From Pseudoscleropodium purum (lineage: Eukaryota > Streptophyta > Bryopsida > Hypnales > Brachytheciaceae), in contig OZ017795.1 in NCBI GenBank assembly GCA_963969395.1, forward strand, positions 28,625,063-28,689,062: a stretch of DNA of 64,000 nt, given 5' to 3'. The notes beneath the pieces were generated by a model. It did no database searches, was not told where the DNA came from, and saw nothing but the letters and a program-made list of their open reading frames with translations. The translations under genes and the position numbers were made by a program. Shown here in pieces: positions 12,292 through 24,291 of the stretch; the first letter of the stretch is position 1, and each line of letters opens with the position of its first letter.

Positions 12292-15200
12292 TAAGTAGTG
12301 AAATTGAAGATGTGTAATATACATTAAATCCATATTGACAAGATGTCAATATGATAGTTATTGAAACAATATTTGCCTGTTTGTACTTCAATATTTTAAT
12401 TCCTTGGAGATTGATCCTATGGTAGGAAATCATATATTAGCCAACTTGTGAGGAAGTTAGTCAACATTGACCTAAGTTCATAAACTCACATGTTATCATA
12501 TATTGTAATTTACATCTTTTAATCCAACAAGACTTATAGAAGAAATGACTTATTGTGGTTGTTGAAGATGTATAGAAAAGAGAAATAGTTGCATTTAAGG
12601 TTGATGATTCAATATTGCACAATTGCTTTGATATTTTGTGCAATTGTATGTGTATAAACTCAATATAACTTTATTTTAAAAGAATAATGTAACAATTCTC
12701 TCATATTGCTTCATCTTCAATGTAAATAAAAAATTCTATTGTATAAATTTATTATTGTTTCAGTTTCCCAATAGTTGCAAGAAAGTTGAAGGGATCTAAA
12801 TTTATAGGGAGACATGTTTATTGTAGACCTTTGTGAATGTTTCAAATGGATTTAATGAATGTTGATTACACCAAAACCTTGTATATATATGACTTTGTAT
12901 TATGCATCACATTGAGTTGGTAGCTCTAGGGTGTCTAGAATGGGAGAGTTTTAGTCCAATAAGAGTTTCAATTTCAATTTCCTTAAAAAAATAAGAATGG
13001 AAGCATAAGTACAATAGGTAGTGCAAAGGTATAAAAATATTTGACTTATTGATGATATTTTTTAATACATAGGTCTCAATTAGAGAGTGAAGAAGTCCTT
13101 TTACATTTGTTCAATTTACAACACTTATGAACATAATACCACTAGATCTTTTGGATACTTTACATTAGAACTATGCATCAAAAGAAAGTATTTTATATTA
13201 CATACCTTATTGAAGCCTATATATAAAATATTTCATCTAATTCTCAAGAGAGTTTGAGAGTTTGAACCAAGCTTTGGGAAGCAAATCAAATGATGCGATC
13301 AAAATCAAGAACAGTGGAATTGCTATGTTATGAAAGAAACTATAGAAGCTGCATGTGATTGTGGAAAAGTTTATGGTTTTTAAATGCAGGAAAATTTCAT
13401 GGGAGATAGTTTAGATGTGTAGGTTTGCCATCTAGTTTCATGAAACTTGGATGATTGAGTCATTCCTAACAAATGTTTCATTTTAACCAATCTTTTGTAT
13501 CAGAGTTAACCATTTTTTTCTAGATGAATAGGTGTAAGATGGGAGAAGATGCAAAATATGTTAAAAAAAAATATTAAATGTCAATTGAATCTACTTTTGC
13601 ACCAAAAATATATACATAAATGCATCTTTTGTTTTCAATCAATCCTAATTTTGGAGAGATAGGAGCATGACGTAATTTTTAAAAATTGATTGATTAAAAG
13701 ACACTGTCAATCCAAAGCAATAAAAAAAAGTTGCAATATCACTATATTGTTTTAAGAAAAATAATTACAAATAGCCTTACAAGATATTAAAGGTACAAAA
13801 TATATAGAATCTACACACTCACCTTGTAAAGGTTGTTTTCTATAGTAAGGTCTTGCATCTAGTACACACTTATTTTGTGTTTGCTAATATTTGAACAAAT
13901 GCTATTAATTATGTCCCTTAGTGCTTTATTAATCATTTTATATTTCCATTAAAACATATTTGCAATATACTATTTTAAAGCTATTCTAAATGCAGTGATG
14001 TAGTCAAGAAGAGCTGAGTAGCTACCCCATTTCAATCCAAACTCCCATTTGGAACATTTAGGAAAAGTCCCATTCCATGTTGTTTGCATTGGATAATAGA
14101 AAATACAAAGAAACGAATTAATTGCTTACTTTAGGGAGTTGATTTCACTAAATGAGGATAATATATTTTGGGAATGGCTAGAATATAGCCTTAATTCCAC
14201 ACTCTCATCAATTCACTCTAAGTTAGCCTCAAATCAATGCAAATCAATTCATTCAAGCAATAGAAGTTAATAGTTGGTATTGAAGTCATTATGAATTGGA
14301 TTGGACATGGGTTGGTAGAAATCCTACAACACGGCTATTTTTTTTCATACATGTCTACAAGCTAAAGTAGAATGTCTAAGGCACCATCCTTCTATAAATT
14401 AAAAAAAATCACATGAAGTCTGAAATTCTTTTTTTCAATTGTGATGTTGTTTTTCAATGCTTGTCTATCACTCAAATTTATTCCCTTATTTTCTAAATAG
14501 CAATATCATATTGCACTAGTTATTATGCTTGTAATGAAATAGTTCACCTTAGTGTTGGTAGGGTTCCCTCGATATCTTTACATATACTAATCCACCTATA
14601 ATTATACACATTAATGCCCGTGGTACCAATTAAGTGTGAATTTTTTTCTATTTTTACACTATATAGATGGACCTTATTGTAAGTTGTAATTGAACATAAT
14701 TGTTATATTACCATTATTGTATTGATATTCAACCCCCCAAAAAATCTAGAATAGTATGAATGTTTAGAAGAAATGGAAAGAATTGTGATAATCATTGTTA
14801 TGTAGATAGGAACACTTTTGGTGTTGATTAGTAAAGAAGTTCAAAACAAGATGAATTTTGGAATTCTATGATTTTAGACTTTGAAGTACCATAGACATTA
14901 CAATTTAATTGCATTTTGAGGTTATTAAAAATATATTATTATATTTTTCAATAGACTCATTTATAACATTAGAAATCTAGAACTAGGAAAAATTAATTAC
15001 TTATCCCAAAATAGCCAAAAAATAGTTCTTGAGACTTGAAAGGTCAATCTCATTGAAACTTCCAATATTCGTAAAAAGGTCTTGAAGCATGATGATAATT
15101 GTTAGAATTTGGATGAAATTTACTAATTTTAGACAATATTATGGATGAAAATTTATGATTGATGGATAGATAAATAAAAACAATGATTTTCCTAACCCCA

Positions 15201-15374
15201 TCTAAATTTCCAATGTACTATATGTTGTGCTATCCCAAAAAACACCATGTGAACGGAAGAAGTCAACAATTTGAGATGAATTCAACAATTCAAGGTTTTC
15301 CTACCTAATGCGATGTAAAAACAAAATGCATGATTTAAGACATGATTGAGGTGGGCCTTGCCCGTCAAACATGC
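12292..15374. other. Gene-free AT-rich interval
   Basis: No reading frames above background, no clear repeat family, no RNA gene recognised. Confidence 0.45.
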
Positions 15375-15630
15375 TAGTGATTCAAAATTGCCATCATCAT
15401 TACTCTGTGTACAGCTCCCAAATCAATATGTATGTATGTAGAAGAAACAATTTTAGAACCTCTATCCTCCCCCCCAAAAAAACTTTGATCCATCTTTCAT
15501 AACTTTTGCATACAATATCCACATGCCACGTTCTTCAGTGAGTTGGGACCTCCTTTTAGTTGCCAACATGAAAATCAATGAAAAATATGACCAAACTAAT
15601 AATACTAGTAATGAGGCACAAACTACCGTA
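15375..15630 (+). repeat. Family-F interspersed repeat, copy F1
   Basis: Carries one unit of the motif 'gtacagctcccaaatcaatatgtatgtatgtagaagaaac', then a tail with 'ttagttgccaacatgaaaatcaatgaaaa'. The same order is seen at 16385-16730 and 45765-46612. Confidence 0.55.
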
Positions 15631-15839
15631 TGTGAAGGTCTAATTTGGCAAGTGAGTGCCAAAGTAGTTTCTTTTTCATGTGCAAAGGGATTTCAGACAG
15701 TCAAAACTATTAGTGGTAGTGTATTATTTGTTAGTAATATTTCACTTGTAATATTCGAAACATTCAGATATCCCCCAAAATACTTAATTTATGTCTGAAT
15801 TTGACCTTCACGTAGGGTAATGATACTAATACTAGGAAC

Positions 15840-16130
15840 TAGGAATTGGGACAAGTGGTGTCCGTGGTGTGAATGGGGTCGACTGTCTGTCTTCCAGACT
15901 CGAATCCTTTAAGACTTTTGGAACTTAGTTCTTTGTTGGAAGCCGTGTCGACACTGAATACTGACTTAACTTAGTGCATTGATGTCAGGAAAGCCCATCA
16001 TCAGTGCAACGCTGTAAAGGACTCTGCACACAAATCATGGACATGGGTACATTCCAGGTCTTTCGATGAACCTCTTATTGTAAGGTGGGGTACCAGGGCT
16101 TCTTTCTGGCTTTACAGTGCCAGATTGCAC
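15840..16130. other. Moderately GC-rich, non-repetitive island of unknown nature
   Basis: Sequence of ordinary complexity between two family-F copies. It contains GACTCGAATCC (15897-15907), resembling a tRNA B box, but no cloverleaf can be drawn. Not recognised. Confidence 0.3.
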
Positions 16131-16384
16131 CAGAAAAAAAATTAATTTGGCTAAAAAATGACAACAAACGATGAAGTGTCTCATCAGAAATTTCAAATTA
16201 AAAAAATAAGTTGGATGAAATACCTAGATTGTGGATGAAAACAAAATTATAGATATGTGATATTTTCTATCCAATATGTGGATGAATGTTGAAATTTGGA
16301 GTGCCATTTAAGACATTCTACATCACCATTTTGGCACTTCATATAAAATAAAAACAAAAACCCAGTGGATACATAGTACACTCA

Positions 16385-16730
16385 AACTACCAAAACTGAA
16401 CATCATTACTACTTTGTATACATCTTCCAAATTAATATGTAGGTATCATAGAAGAAACGATTTTAGAACATCTACCACCATCACCCTCTCCCCCCCACCC
16501 CACACACACACATACACACAAAAAAAAAAAAAACCTTTTCCAAATTCTATAACTTTTGTATATGGGGTCTAAATGTTGTGTTTTTTGGTGCATTGGACTA
16601 ACCCTTTTGTAAATTTTATACATGGTACCAACAAGGAAATTAAGGGAAATCTAACTAATTCTATTAATAGGAACTAGGCATAGTAGCAAGAAGTGGTGGT
16701 TTGGGGGTTGCCCACCTCATCTTACCCACC
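16385..16730 (+). repeat. Family-F interspersed repeat, copy F2
   Basis: Matches F1 and F3: 'gtatacatcttccaaattaatatgta…agaagaaacgattttagaacatct', then the tail ending near 'gtggtggtttggggg'. A C-rich/CA-rich and poly-A stretch (16485-16535) is inserted or expanded inside it. Confidence 0.5.
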
Positions 16731-16919
16731 TCATCTTGTAGGATTGTTAGTGGTCCTAAATGCGATTACTTATAAACATTTAAAGCACAAGTTGTAATAG
16801 CATTGTTAAATGCTATTAAGAGTTCAAATTTTAACTCCTTGTACTAGGATTCAGAACTTCTTTATTCCTCTAAGAATGGGCCATGTATTCCCATTTTGCA
16901 ACTATGTGTGAATGAAAAA

Positions 16920-16928
<9 letters not shown>

Positions 16929-16968
<40 letters not shown>
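16929..16968. repeat. (TA)20 microsatellite
   Basis: Perfect TA repeat directly after a 14-nt A run (16915-16928). The lengths are likely to vary. Confidence 0.9.
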
Positions 16969-16969
<1 letters not shown>

Positions 16970-16972
<3 letters not shown>

Positions 16973-17886
16973 CATTTTTGGCGGGGGGATGAAGTTAGTG
17001 TGATTTTGGAAAGAAAAGTGAAAAAAATTCAAATCAAATACAAATCATACCTAGGAAATCTGAAATGTTCTCTTTAGGTGTACATTTTAGTATAGAACAT
17101 TATGATGGAAATCAATTTACCAATTAATTAGAAAATTAGAAAATCAACACCCCAAGGTTATAGCCCTAAAGTTCAAATTGCAGTAAAATATTGAATCTTA
17201 AGAATTTTTCGAAATGTCAAATTGGAATAGAAATTAGACTTGATAGTCTTCATTTTGCTAGTTGGAATCAAATTCAAAAAGATCATTTTTATGACTAAAA
17301 TTTAGATGAAGAAAAAGGAACAAAAGTTACTAAAATACACCACACAATGATCAATGAATTTTTCATTTTCTTACATAAGAAAGTCAAGAAAATATGATGA
17401 GAGAAACTCCAACACCATTCATTGAAAATGAATTCAAGCAACTCTTTCTGAAAAAAATTTGATGAAATTTTTTTTCCAAGATGGAAGCCTCTATGAAGTC
17501 ATCTAAAAGACACCAAACTTCTTCTCATGCATTTTAGGGTTAATTACATAAAGCTCTTTCTTAATGACATTTTAGAATGTTATGCACATTTCCCAAGCCA
17601 TCGTTGTTTGTATGACATTTGTTCCATATAATCACCCTATTTGACCTTTATAACACTTGTATTCCAAGTTAACCTCTAAAGCTCTTTACAAGTTGAAATG
17701 GGTTTCAAGAAAATTAGGCATCTAACTTGAAGTATTGATTTTTTTAATTCTTAGATTTCCCCCAAAGATTAGTAAAATAAAGATACTTCAAGGGAATCCA
17801 ACTTTTATAAAGATCCAACAATTGAAAAAAAGGTTGTGTCATTTTTTTGGACTTGGGCCTTAATTCATACAAGGGGAGTGTAGAAG
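16970..17886. other. Gene-free interval
   Basis: AT-rich with no gene. GCATTTTAGGGTTAATT at about 17531-17547 looks like one terminus of the TTAA-ended elements, but its partner was not found. Confidence 0.4.
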
Positions 17887-18118
17887 TGCTATTATGTGAG
17901 CTTAGGATTATAAGCACATGAGTCTAGAAGACTATAGACCTATGTTATAGGTGTCTATACTATAAAAAACTTCCATAATTATAGGATACCTATATTGTAG
18001 ATATCTATAGCATAGTTGTTTATGTTATAAGCACCTTCAATGATTCTAGGATATCTACCTATACATATGCTCTCAAGGCTCATAGGTTTGCATTTCCATG
18101 CTTACGTGCTAAAATCAT
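17887..18118 (+). mobile_element. Family-H MITE, copy H1, ~230 bp
   Basis: Imperfect inverted ends TGCTATTATGTGAGC and GCTTACGTGCTAA. The interior of TATA-rich 'ctatactata/tatgttata' phrases and 'caaggctcataggtttgca' parallels H2 at 42982-43199. Confidence 0.5.
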
Positions 18119-19254
18119 TGGTCTTACTTTTGATTGAAATTTTTTTGAGTTTTGGAGCATACAAGCTCAACAATGCTACATTGTCACAAGCTTGACCAAT
18201 CTTGAAAGAAATGTTTTGATCTACTTTGCAAGCTTTGTTTTCACACATATATTGCCCTCGGACCCAATTTTTTATTATATGTCAACATGTCATAAAAGAA
18301 GAATAAGATCCTGTAGTTGTAAAATTAAAAATGATTTAAAAATGATTAATCATCTTTTTATTTGAAAATATTGTTCTTTGGCAATTTGGGCAATATTTGC
18401 AAATTTTTGACACAAAAATCTATAGGGGTTTAGGTGGGGGGGGGGGATATAGTGTAAAAGTCTTCAACAATTAATGAATCAGTGGTATTTTTGGAAATCA
18501 CTAAAATTTGAAGTGAATTTCTCAATATAACATACTCAAAATCAATTAATATGCTATCAACTATTGGTTTTCTTTCTTTCAATTTAATTATTGTAAAGTC
18601 TCACAATATTAAAAATTAGATTTTCAAATCTTAAAGGTTTAAGAAGCCCAATTTGGATTGCAAAATGAATTTTTTTTTTAAATTTTACATATGATGTGGA
18701 TGAATTGACATATGGAGCATTCACAAAAGTTTCCTATATTAATATTAAGCTGAATCTAATGACACAAGGCACTTCCTATTGTGATCATTATTGCGTCTCT
18801 TGTATGATTCGAGAAGTTGCAAAAGTAGGACACGTAATCCAACCCATGAAGTAGGCTCAATAGGATAATTTTGGGGTTCATCAAGAATAAAAGATAAAAA
18901 AAAAGACTCCTATTTTGAGCCATGTCTAGGGGATCCTACATGAAGGTTAGATTCAGATATAAATTAAGTATTTTTTTGGAATGTTATTTTTGGAATATTA
19001 CAAGTGAAATGTCTTAAATGTTACAAAAAAATTTCATCCATATCGCCTAATTTTTGAATATTTTCCAAAACCTAAATCAAGTCTTAAGCCCCACAAGACA
19101 AGTTCCCCAAACAATTAAACCTGGAAGTTGTAGAACACAAATAAATTGGGATGTTGGAGTGCCGAAACCTCTAAACTAGTAGTTCTAATTGCCAAAACCC
19201 CCTTTCCTCATGAAAGAGAAAATATTTTAGCATTCAGGTGCCAAATCAGACCTT
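18119..19254. other. Gene-free interval
   Basis: Contains an 11-nt G run (18436-18446). Nothing else recognised. Confidence 0.4.
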
Positions 19255-19420
19255 CACGTACAGCATGTTGTAGACCCCTCCCTTCTAATTTAGGGTCTTT
19301 GATTGCAAATATGAATTCAAATTCTGAAAAATAAAAAATTATGTGAAAAATAAAAAATTTCAGTGTTTTAGCATTTTTCCCTAAGGGTAAAAAAATCCTG
19401 CGTTTTCACCCTTCATGGGT
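19255..19420 (+). repeat. Family-I interspersed repeat
   Basis: Has the family order: 'tctaatttagggtctttgattgcaaatatgaattc', a double 'aaaaataaaaaatt' block, then 'tttttccctaagggtaaaa'. A partial copy follows at about 19870-19935. Confidence 0.5.
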
Positions 19421-19429
19421 CGGATTTAA

Positions 19430-20480
19430 CGTCCCCCGTCAAAGCATTGACGGCAGTGACGGTTATGAGTTGGGAGCATCACAGTCAGTGATTAGTTACG
19501 TTGCAGGCTTGCAGGGAGAATCATCATACAGTGCCTGCCTGTAAACAGTGCGTGCATCATCATCAAAGCCCGTCAAGAATTGGAGTGGGCCACACCCTGT
19601 CTTCTGACTTTCCCTGATCCGGCAGATTTTCCACTTTCTTCGTCACAACCTGACACTCCATAAATAGCCACATCACCAAGTTAGTGTACGTCAGTACAGT
19701 GGCGCTCATTGAAGGCCATCAGCCCGCGCACGTGCCCTGTAAAGCACCCGCCACCCGCCTCGCCAGGTGGCAGGTCGTGATGGGCTGTTACGGGATTACC
19801 GGGTGGAGGTTTGAGGTTCCGCTGGTGTTGCTGCCACACCCTGCCTCAGCAGATTAAAACCCAGCGCACAGTCAAATTTGCAAATTTTACCATGCATGGT
19901 AAAATTTACAAAATTTCAGCGTTTTCCCTCTATGGTAGCCAACCCATTTTTGACCACTTAACCCCTCAATGCCCCCAGTCAAAACAGCCAGGTCACTGCG
20001 CCATGGGAGGAGGCACCGCAGCTTAGCACCGATCTGTGTGCAGCTCCAATGCTTGTCAAAAATTTCACCGTTGTTTTTCGTAGTCAACTCACTGACGCAA
20101 CTATTGAGTAGAAAATTGGCTAATTTCACCGTCCCAATGTCAATTCTATAATGATCTAGTGTAACTGACTGACTAATAGCAAAGTAGGGACGATTTCAGT
20201 GATGGGTGCATTTTCGAAAGACCTCATAAACGATGCAGTGCGATTCAGAGCGCAAAAATTTGGGTGGCGGTGCGTGAGCATGTTTGTATTGCCTATGTGA
20301 ATTTACAGATGCATAGGAGACGAAACTACTGCATGGCACGTATTGGAATGGGTACATCTCCACAGGCTACGAGGCAACGATGACTGGCTAAGCTCGTTGC
20401 AACCAGATGGGGACCGGCCTGACTGTGAAGACCCACGTGACGCACAATTTGCAAAGAATATGAGAAAGCAATGTACAAAT
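19430..20480. other. GC-richer island with promoter-like elements, no gene recognised
   Basis: About 1 kb of normal-complexity sequence in an AT-rich background. It includes a possible TATA box, CCATAAATAGCC (19660-19671), and a CACGTG G-box core (about 19729-19734). A palindromic stretch (TTTTACCATGCATGGTAAAA) lies at 19885-19904. Downstream reading frames are all short. It may be a remnant of a gene promoter or of a long terminal repeat. I cannot tell which. Confidence 0.3.
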
Positions 20481-21219
20481 TTGCATAAATTGAAATTGCA
20501 ATACTGGTAGTATTCAAGGTTCAAGAATGACTACTTTGGCTTTCAACATATCCATCTTCTATAAACTACGTGCTCCTCCATGCACACAATGTATAGACAA
20601 CTTAACCCTATGGCTAGATTCTAACTTCTGATCATAATGGGTACATCCAATCATCCCCACACTCCACCATGCTACTCAAAATTGGAAACTATCATCCCCA
20701 GTTGCTAGCTAAAAATTCGAAACTAACCCCATGTATGCAACTTGTGCACTTCAAGTGGTGATAGTCATACCCTATGCTCAATAAACTGAAAACATCGAAT
20801 GAGCATGGGCACCACAATTGTAGCTCCCTGCATTGGATTCCTCAAAGGAAGCCGATGCAATGGATGATCATAGTAGAGTACCATATTAGATTCCTTAGAG
20901 AAAGTAGATGTAATGGTAGCTCACCAGCTATAGCCAATCAAAATCTAGACTTGCAGCACAACCGCCATGTCCCACAATGTGCCAAGCATCTAATCAGTTT
21001 CTTTTGTGGAATTTGAATTGCACTTGACTTGTCAACAAGAATGTTGCCTAGTTTAACAGGGACAATCAAGTAACTTCCTCTTTGAAAGTTTTTCAATCAG
21101 GCAACATCTACCACTACTATTGTTGATTTCTGAAACTTGAAAGGCGAAATTTTTGCTCTCTGGGCATTGAGGTGTTAAGCAATTCTACATATATGGAGCA
21201 TAGGTTTCTTGAGTGTAGG
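20481..21219. other. Gene-free interval
   Basis: Ordinary-complexity DNA. No conserved reading frame or repeat recognised. Confidence 0.35.
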
Positions 21220-21535
21220 AATTTTCTCATATATAGAAATAGAGTTTAGAAGGATTCCATATTTTTTCATAATTTTATTTCTCAAAATTTAATTACTACA
21301 AATTTTCTAGTTGAAGATTCTATTCGACCTATTCTTGTCATGTAGGCCTTCCTATTTCCAATCATAGGTTGATTTTAAAATAAAGAAAGATTGCAACCAA
21401 TCTTAATGTGCCATGACTGTATTGTAAATCATGCCATAATTTATCTCCTGCTTCTCTCCTATTGATTGGAAAGAGTGTATCCTATATGACAAGAATGGGT
21501 CCCTGGTTGGAAATGGGTCAGCTACCATAGACCAC
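21220..21535 (-). mobile_element. Family-P repeat, inverted copy
   Basis: Reverse-complement match to 32277-32660. Shared blocks include 'aggccttcctatttccaatcataggtt' and the end 'gggtccctggttggaaatgggtcagct'. The terminus resembles that of the family-G repeats. Confidence 0.5.
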
Positions 21536-21879
21536 AAGGCAGTGAAGGCTTTCAAAATTTTAGATTAAAAATTTTCTTCCACAATAAAAAAAATTCAACA
21601 TCTGCTACACCTGGCGGTGGTCAAGTCCACAAGGGCTCCATCCGCCAGTCCACCAAGCAAAACCCGCCGGCACCCGCCATTTTCTAAGGCATGTACGTGG
21701 GCTGAATCACAACTGGCGGCTATAGATGTCTTAAATATTATTGGCTTTGATCTTTGGACAGAGACTATGGCAACGACTCTACACAAATCTAAGTTTCCAA
21801 ATTTTATCTACAACCCCATTCACACTCAACTATTGCGAGTTTCTTTTTGGTTTCTTTTTCTTTTTTTGCCAAAAGCAGT

Positions 21880-22095
21880 CGCCTAGGGTGGACCCTGGTT
21901 GACCGAGGGAGCCCCCCGCCTGGGCAAACTTCTAGCTAGCCAAAGGAGCCGCCCACTTGGGTAGACTCCTAGTTGGCTAAAGGAGCCCCCCGCTTAGGTA
22001 GACCCCTAGCTGGCAGGGAGTCCCCACCTAGCTAGGAGCCCCAGCTGGGTGGCCCAAGGAACCCCCGGTTGGCCAAGGAGCCCCGCTTGGGTGGA
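21880..22095 (+). repeat. GC-rich 37-bp minisatellite
   Basis: Units of the form GAGCCCCCCGCCTGGGCAAA followed by CTTCTAGCTAGCCAAAG, 37 nt each for the first two copies starting at 21909 and 21946, then decaying copies. It is strikingly G+C-rich against ~30 percent GC flanks. Confidence 0.75.
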
Positions 22096-22099
22096 CTTT

Positions 22100-24291
22100 A
22101 AAATTTTATTTTATTTTTAATCTTTTTAATCTTTTAATCTTTTTATCTTTTTTTCTAGATTTCATCTCCTAGCACATGTTACTTATGTATCTCAAGGAAT
22201 GAAACGAGAAAAATACATCAAAAAAGAAAGTAAAAATTAAAAATATGATCTTTTGGGATTTTTACATCTTTAAGACTAAATTGGAATATTGTTATTCTAA
22301 AACAGGTGATGAACCATTAAAAATGGGAAAATTCCCGCCCTCCCTCCTACCCTCCCTTCCTTGAATGGTTTATACTTTATACAAAACAAGGGTTAATATG
22401 TAACCTTTATACATATTTATATATATTTTTTCATTTGTTAGTTTAAGCCTCAATAAGGCGTTAAACTAATTCAAGTAAACCAAGGAAGCTGATAAAGAAT
22501 CCACAGTAGGACACCGTGATCCAAATTCGACTAGAGGTAGCAGACATGGTTCTGTTTCAAGATCCATACCTGGATTTCGAATTTAAGCAATACTGAACAA
22601 ATGATCAGACATGGTCTTGATCTATGATTTAGGTAATCTACATGGAAAATAGGGTGATTATGAGTCTAAACAACTTTGAAAAGAATTATTATGGATTAGG
22701 CATAAAATGGCACTCCTTAATAGACCTTCCTACTTGTGAATAATCAATGATATGTTGAATAGTTATGACGTTGAGCTAGAAGGCTTGGCCATTCTGGCTT
22801 CACCCTATAACCACTAGGACAAAGCAAACAACTTGTTCAAGTATGCTATGTGCACTAAGAGTACTCTTTGAACAATTGGTTGCAAAAATTCTTAAAGGAA
22901 GTGATAGAAGCAAAGAGTGACTAAAGCTAAGTAACTCTCCAAATTTAGATTGTAGCTGAAGCTCTAAGAGATAGCTATGGTGCAAGTAGATAGTTACAAT
23001 GATTTTGAACTTGCGTAATTACTACTAGAGGTGATTAGATTGTGGCTTATTTGCAAGATCGAGTGATTACAAATTGTACTTTGGTAACAAGCAACTGCCG
23101 GAGACATATGGCTTCATCACAGTCTAACAATACTCCTTCTCAGGTTTTGATGTTATTTGAGGCATTGTATGCAAATTCATGTGTCTAAATATATCTCTGT
23201 GTGACAGCTATAACATGTGTCCGTGGGTTGCAGACACCTCATGTATCCTCACGAACAATGCAATTTGTTGTCTTGTTTTGGGGATGGGCACAGGTGAGGC
23301 CCATGACCTCGCGGAGATTTTTGGATATGTTTCAAAAACTCTTCAACCCATACTTGACTCATATTTGATGCATATAGTAGAAGGTCTAATTTGTAAGATA
23401 TAGTGGTGGTATTGGACCTACGTGCGTAAATAATAGCTTTGGCTCTTTCACACACATTGTGGTTAAAATTATGGTGAGAAACTTGTCTTATGGCTCCACC
23501 TTGATAATATGGACTTTTACTATGTATAAGCAATTCTTTTCTCCTTTTTTTTGCCTTGTTCAAAAAAAGATACTACTTTGAGATTTGATGTGGATGTTTG
23601 AGGTTATGAGCTGTGATGGACAATGAAACAAAAAAAAGAAATTTATTAGTGACAAATTGAAAAATAGACAGTCCCTTGTAAGTTTGTTTGTTTGTAAATG
23701 AATAGGATTAAGATAAGTGCCCAATCTTTGGGATGTTCCAAAAAAAGTTTTTTTTTCATTTTATTTATTTTTTATTATATTATATTTTTTTAAATAATTT
23801 TTTTACTTTAGATTCTTAGATTTTAAGTTTTTAAATATTTAAATATTTAAATTTTAAGTTTCATTTTTTATTTTTTATTCCTAATTTCTTAATATTTTAC
23901 TTTCTTACATTACTAATTTTTGCTTACTGAGTCATCAAATTAGATTAGACTTAGGTGGATTAGACCTAAGTAGGTTAGATTCAAATAAGTCTTACACTTT
24001 AGATTAGACTTACGTAGATTTAGATATTCAACTTGGGATTCTTGTCATTAAATCCAACAAATTTTTTTTTTAGAATCTAATAGAGATGCTAAGTTACCAA
24101 GTTTAGTGAGATTTTTTTGTATGATTTAGATGGTGGTGATGGTGATAGCACTTTGGTGTGGTAAAAAGGACTAATATACTTATTTCATCAAGTTTCAGTG
24201 TCTACAAACTTCAACATTTTTTTCTCTTTTTTTGTACAATTTTTCAACTTTCATTTAATTGTTTGTAAGTTTGCTTATTTTTGCATTTGCA
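22100..24291. other. Gene-free interval before the RPA-like pseudogene
   Basis: Includes a T-rich low-complexity stretch (23740-23900) and a reiterated 'gattagacttaggtggatta' phrase (23940-24030). Sequence at 22990-23400 has ordinary complexity but no frame that I recognise. Confidence 0.35.

Noticed and set aside
15878..15915. tRNA or SINE B-box-like GACTCGAATCC
   Set aside because: No acceptor stem, A box or cloverleaf can be paired around it, and the sequence is not one of the dispersed repeats.
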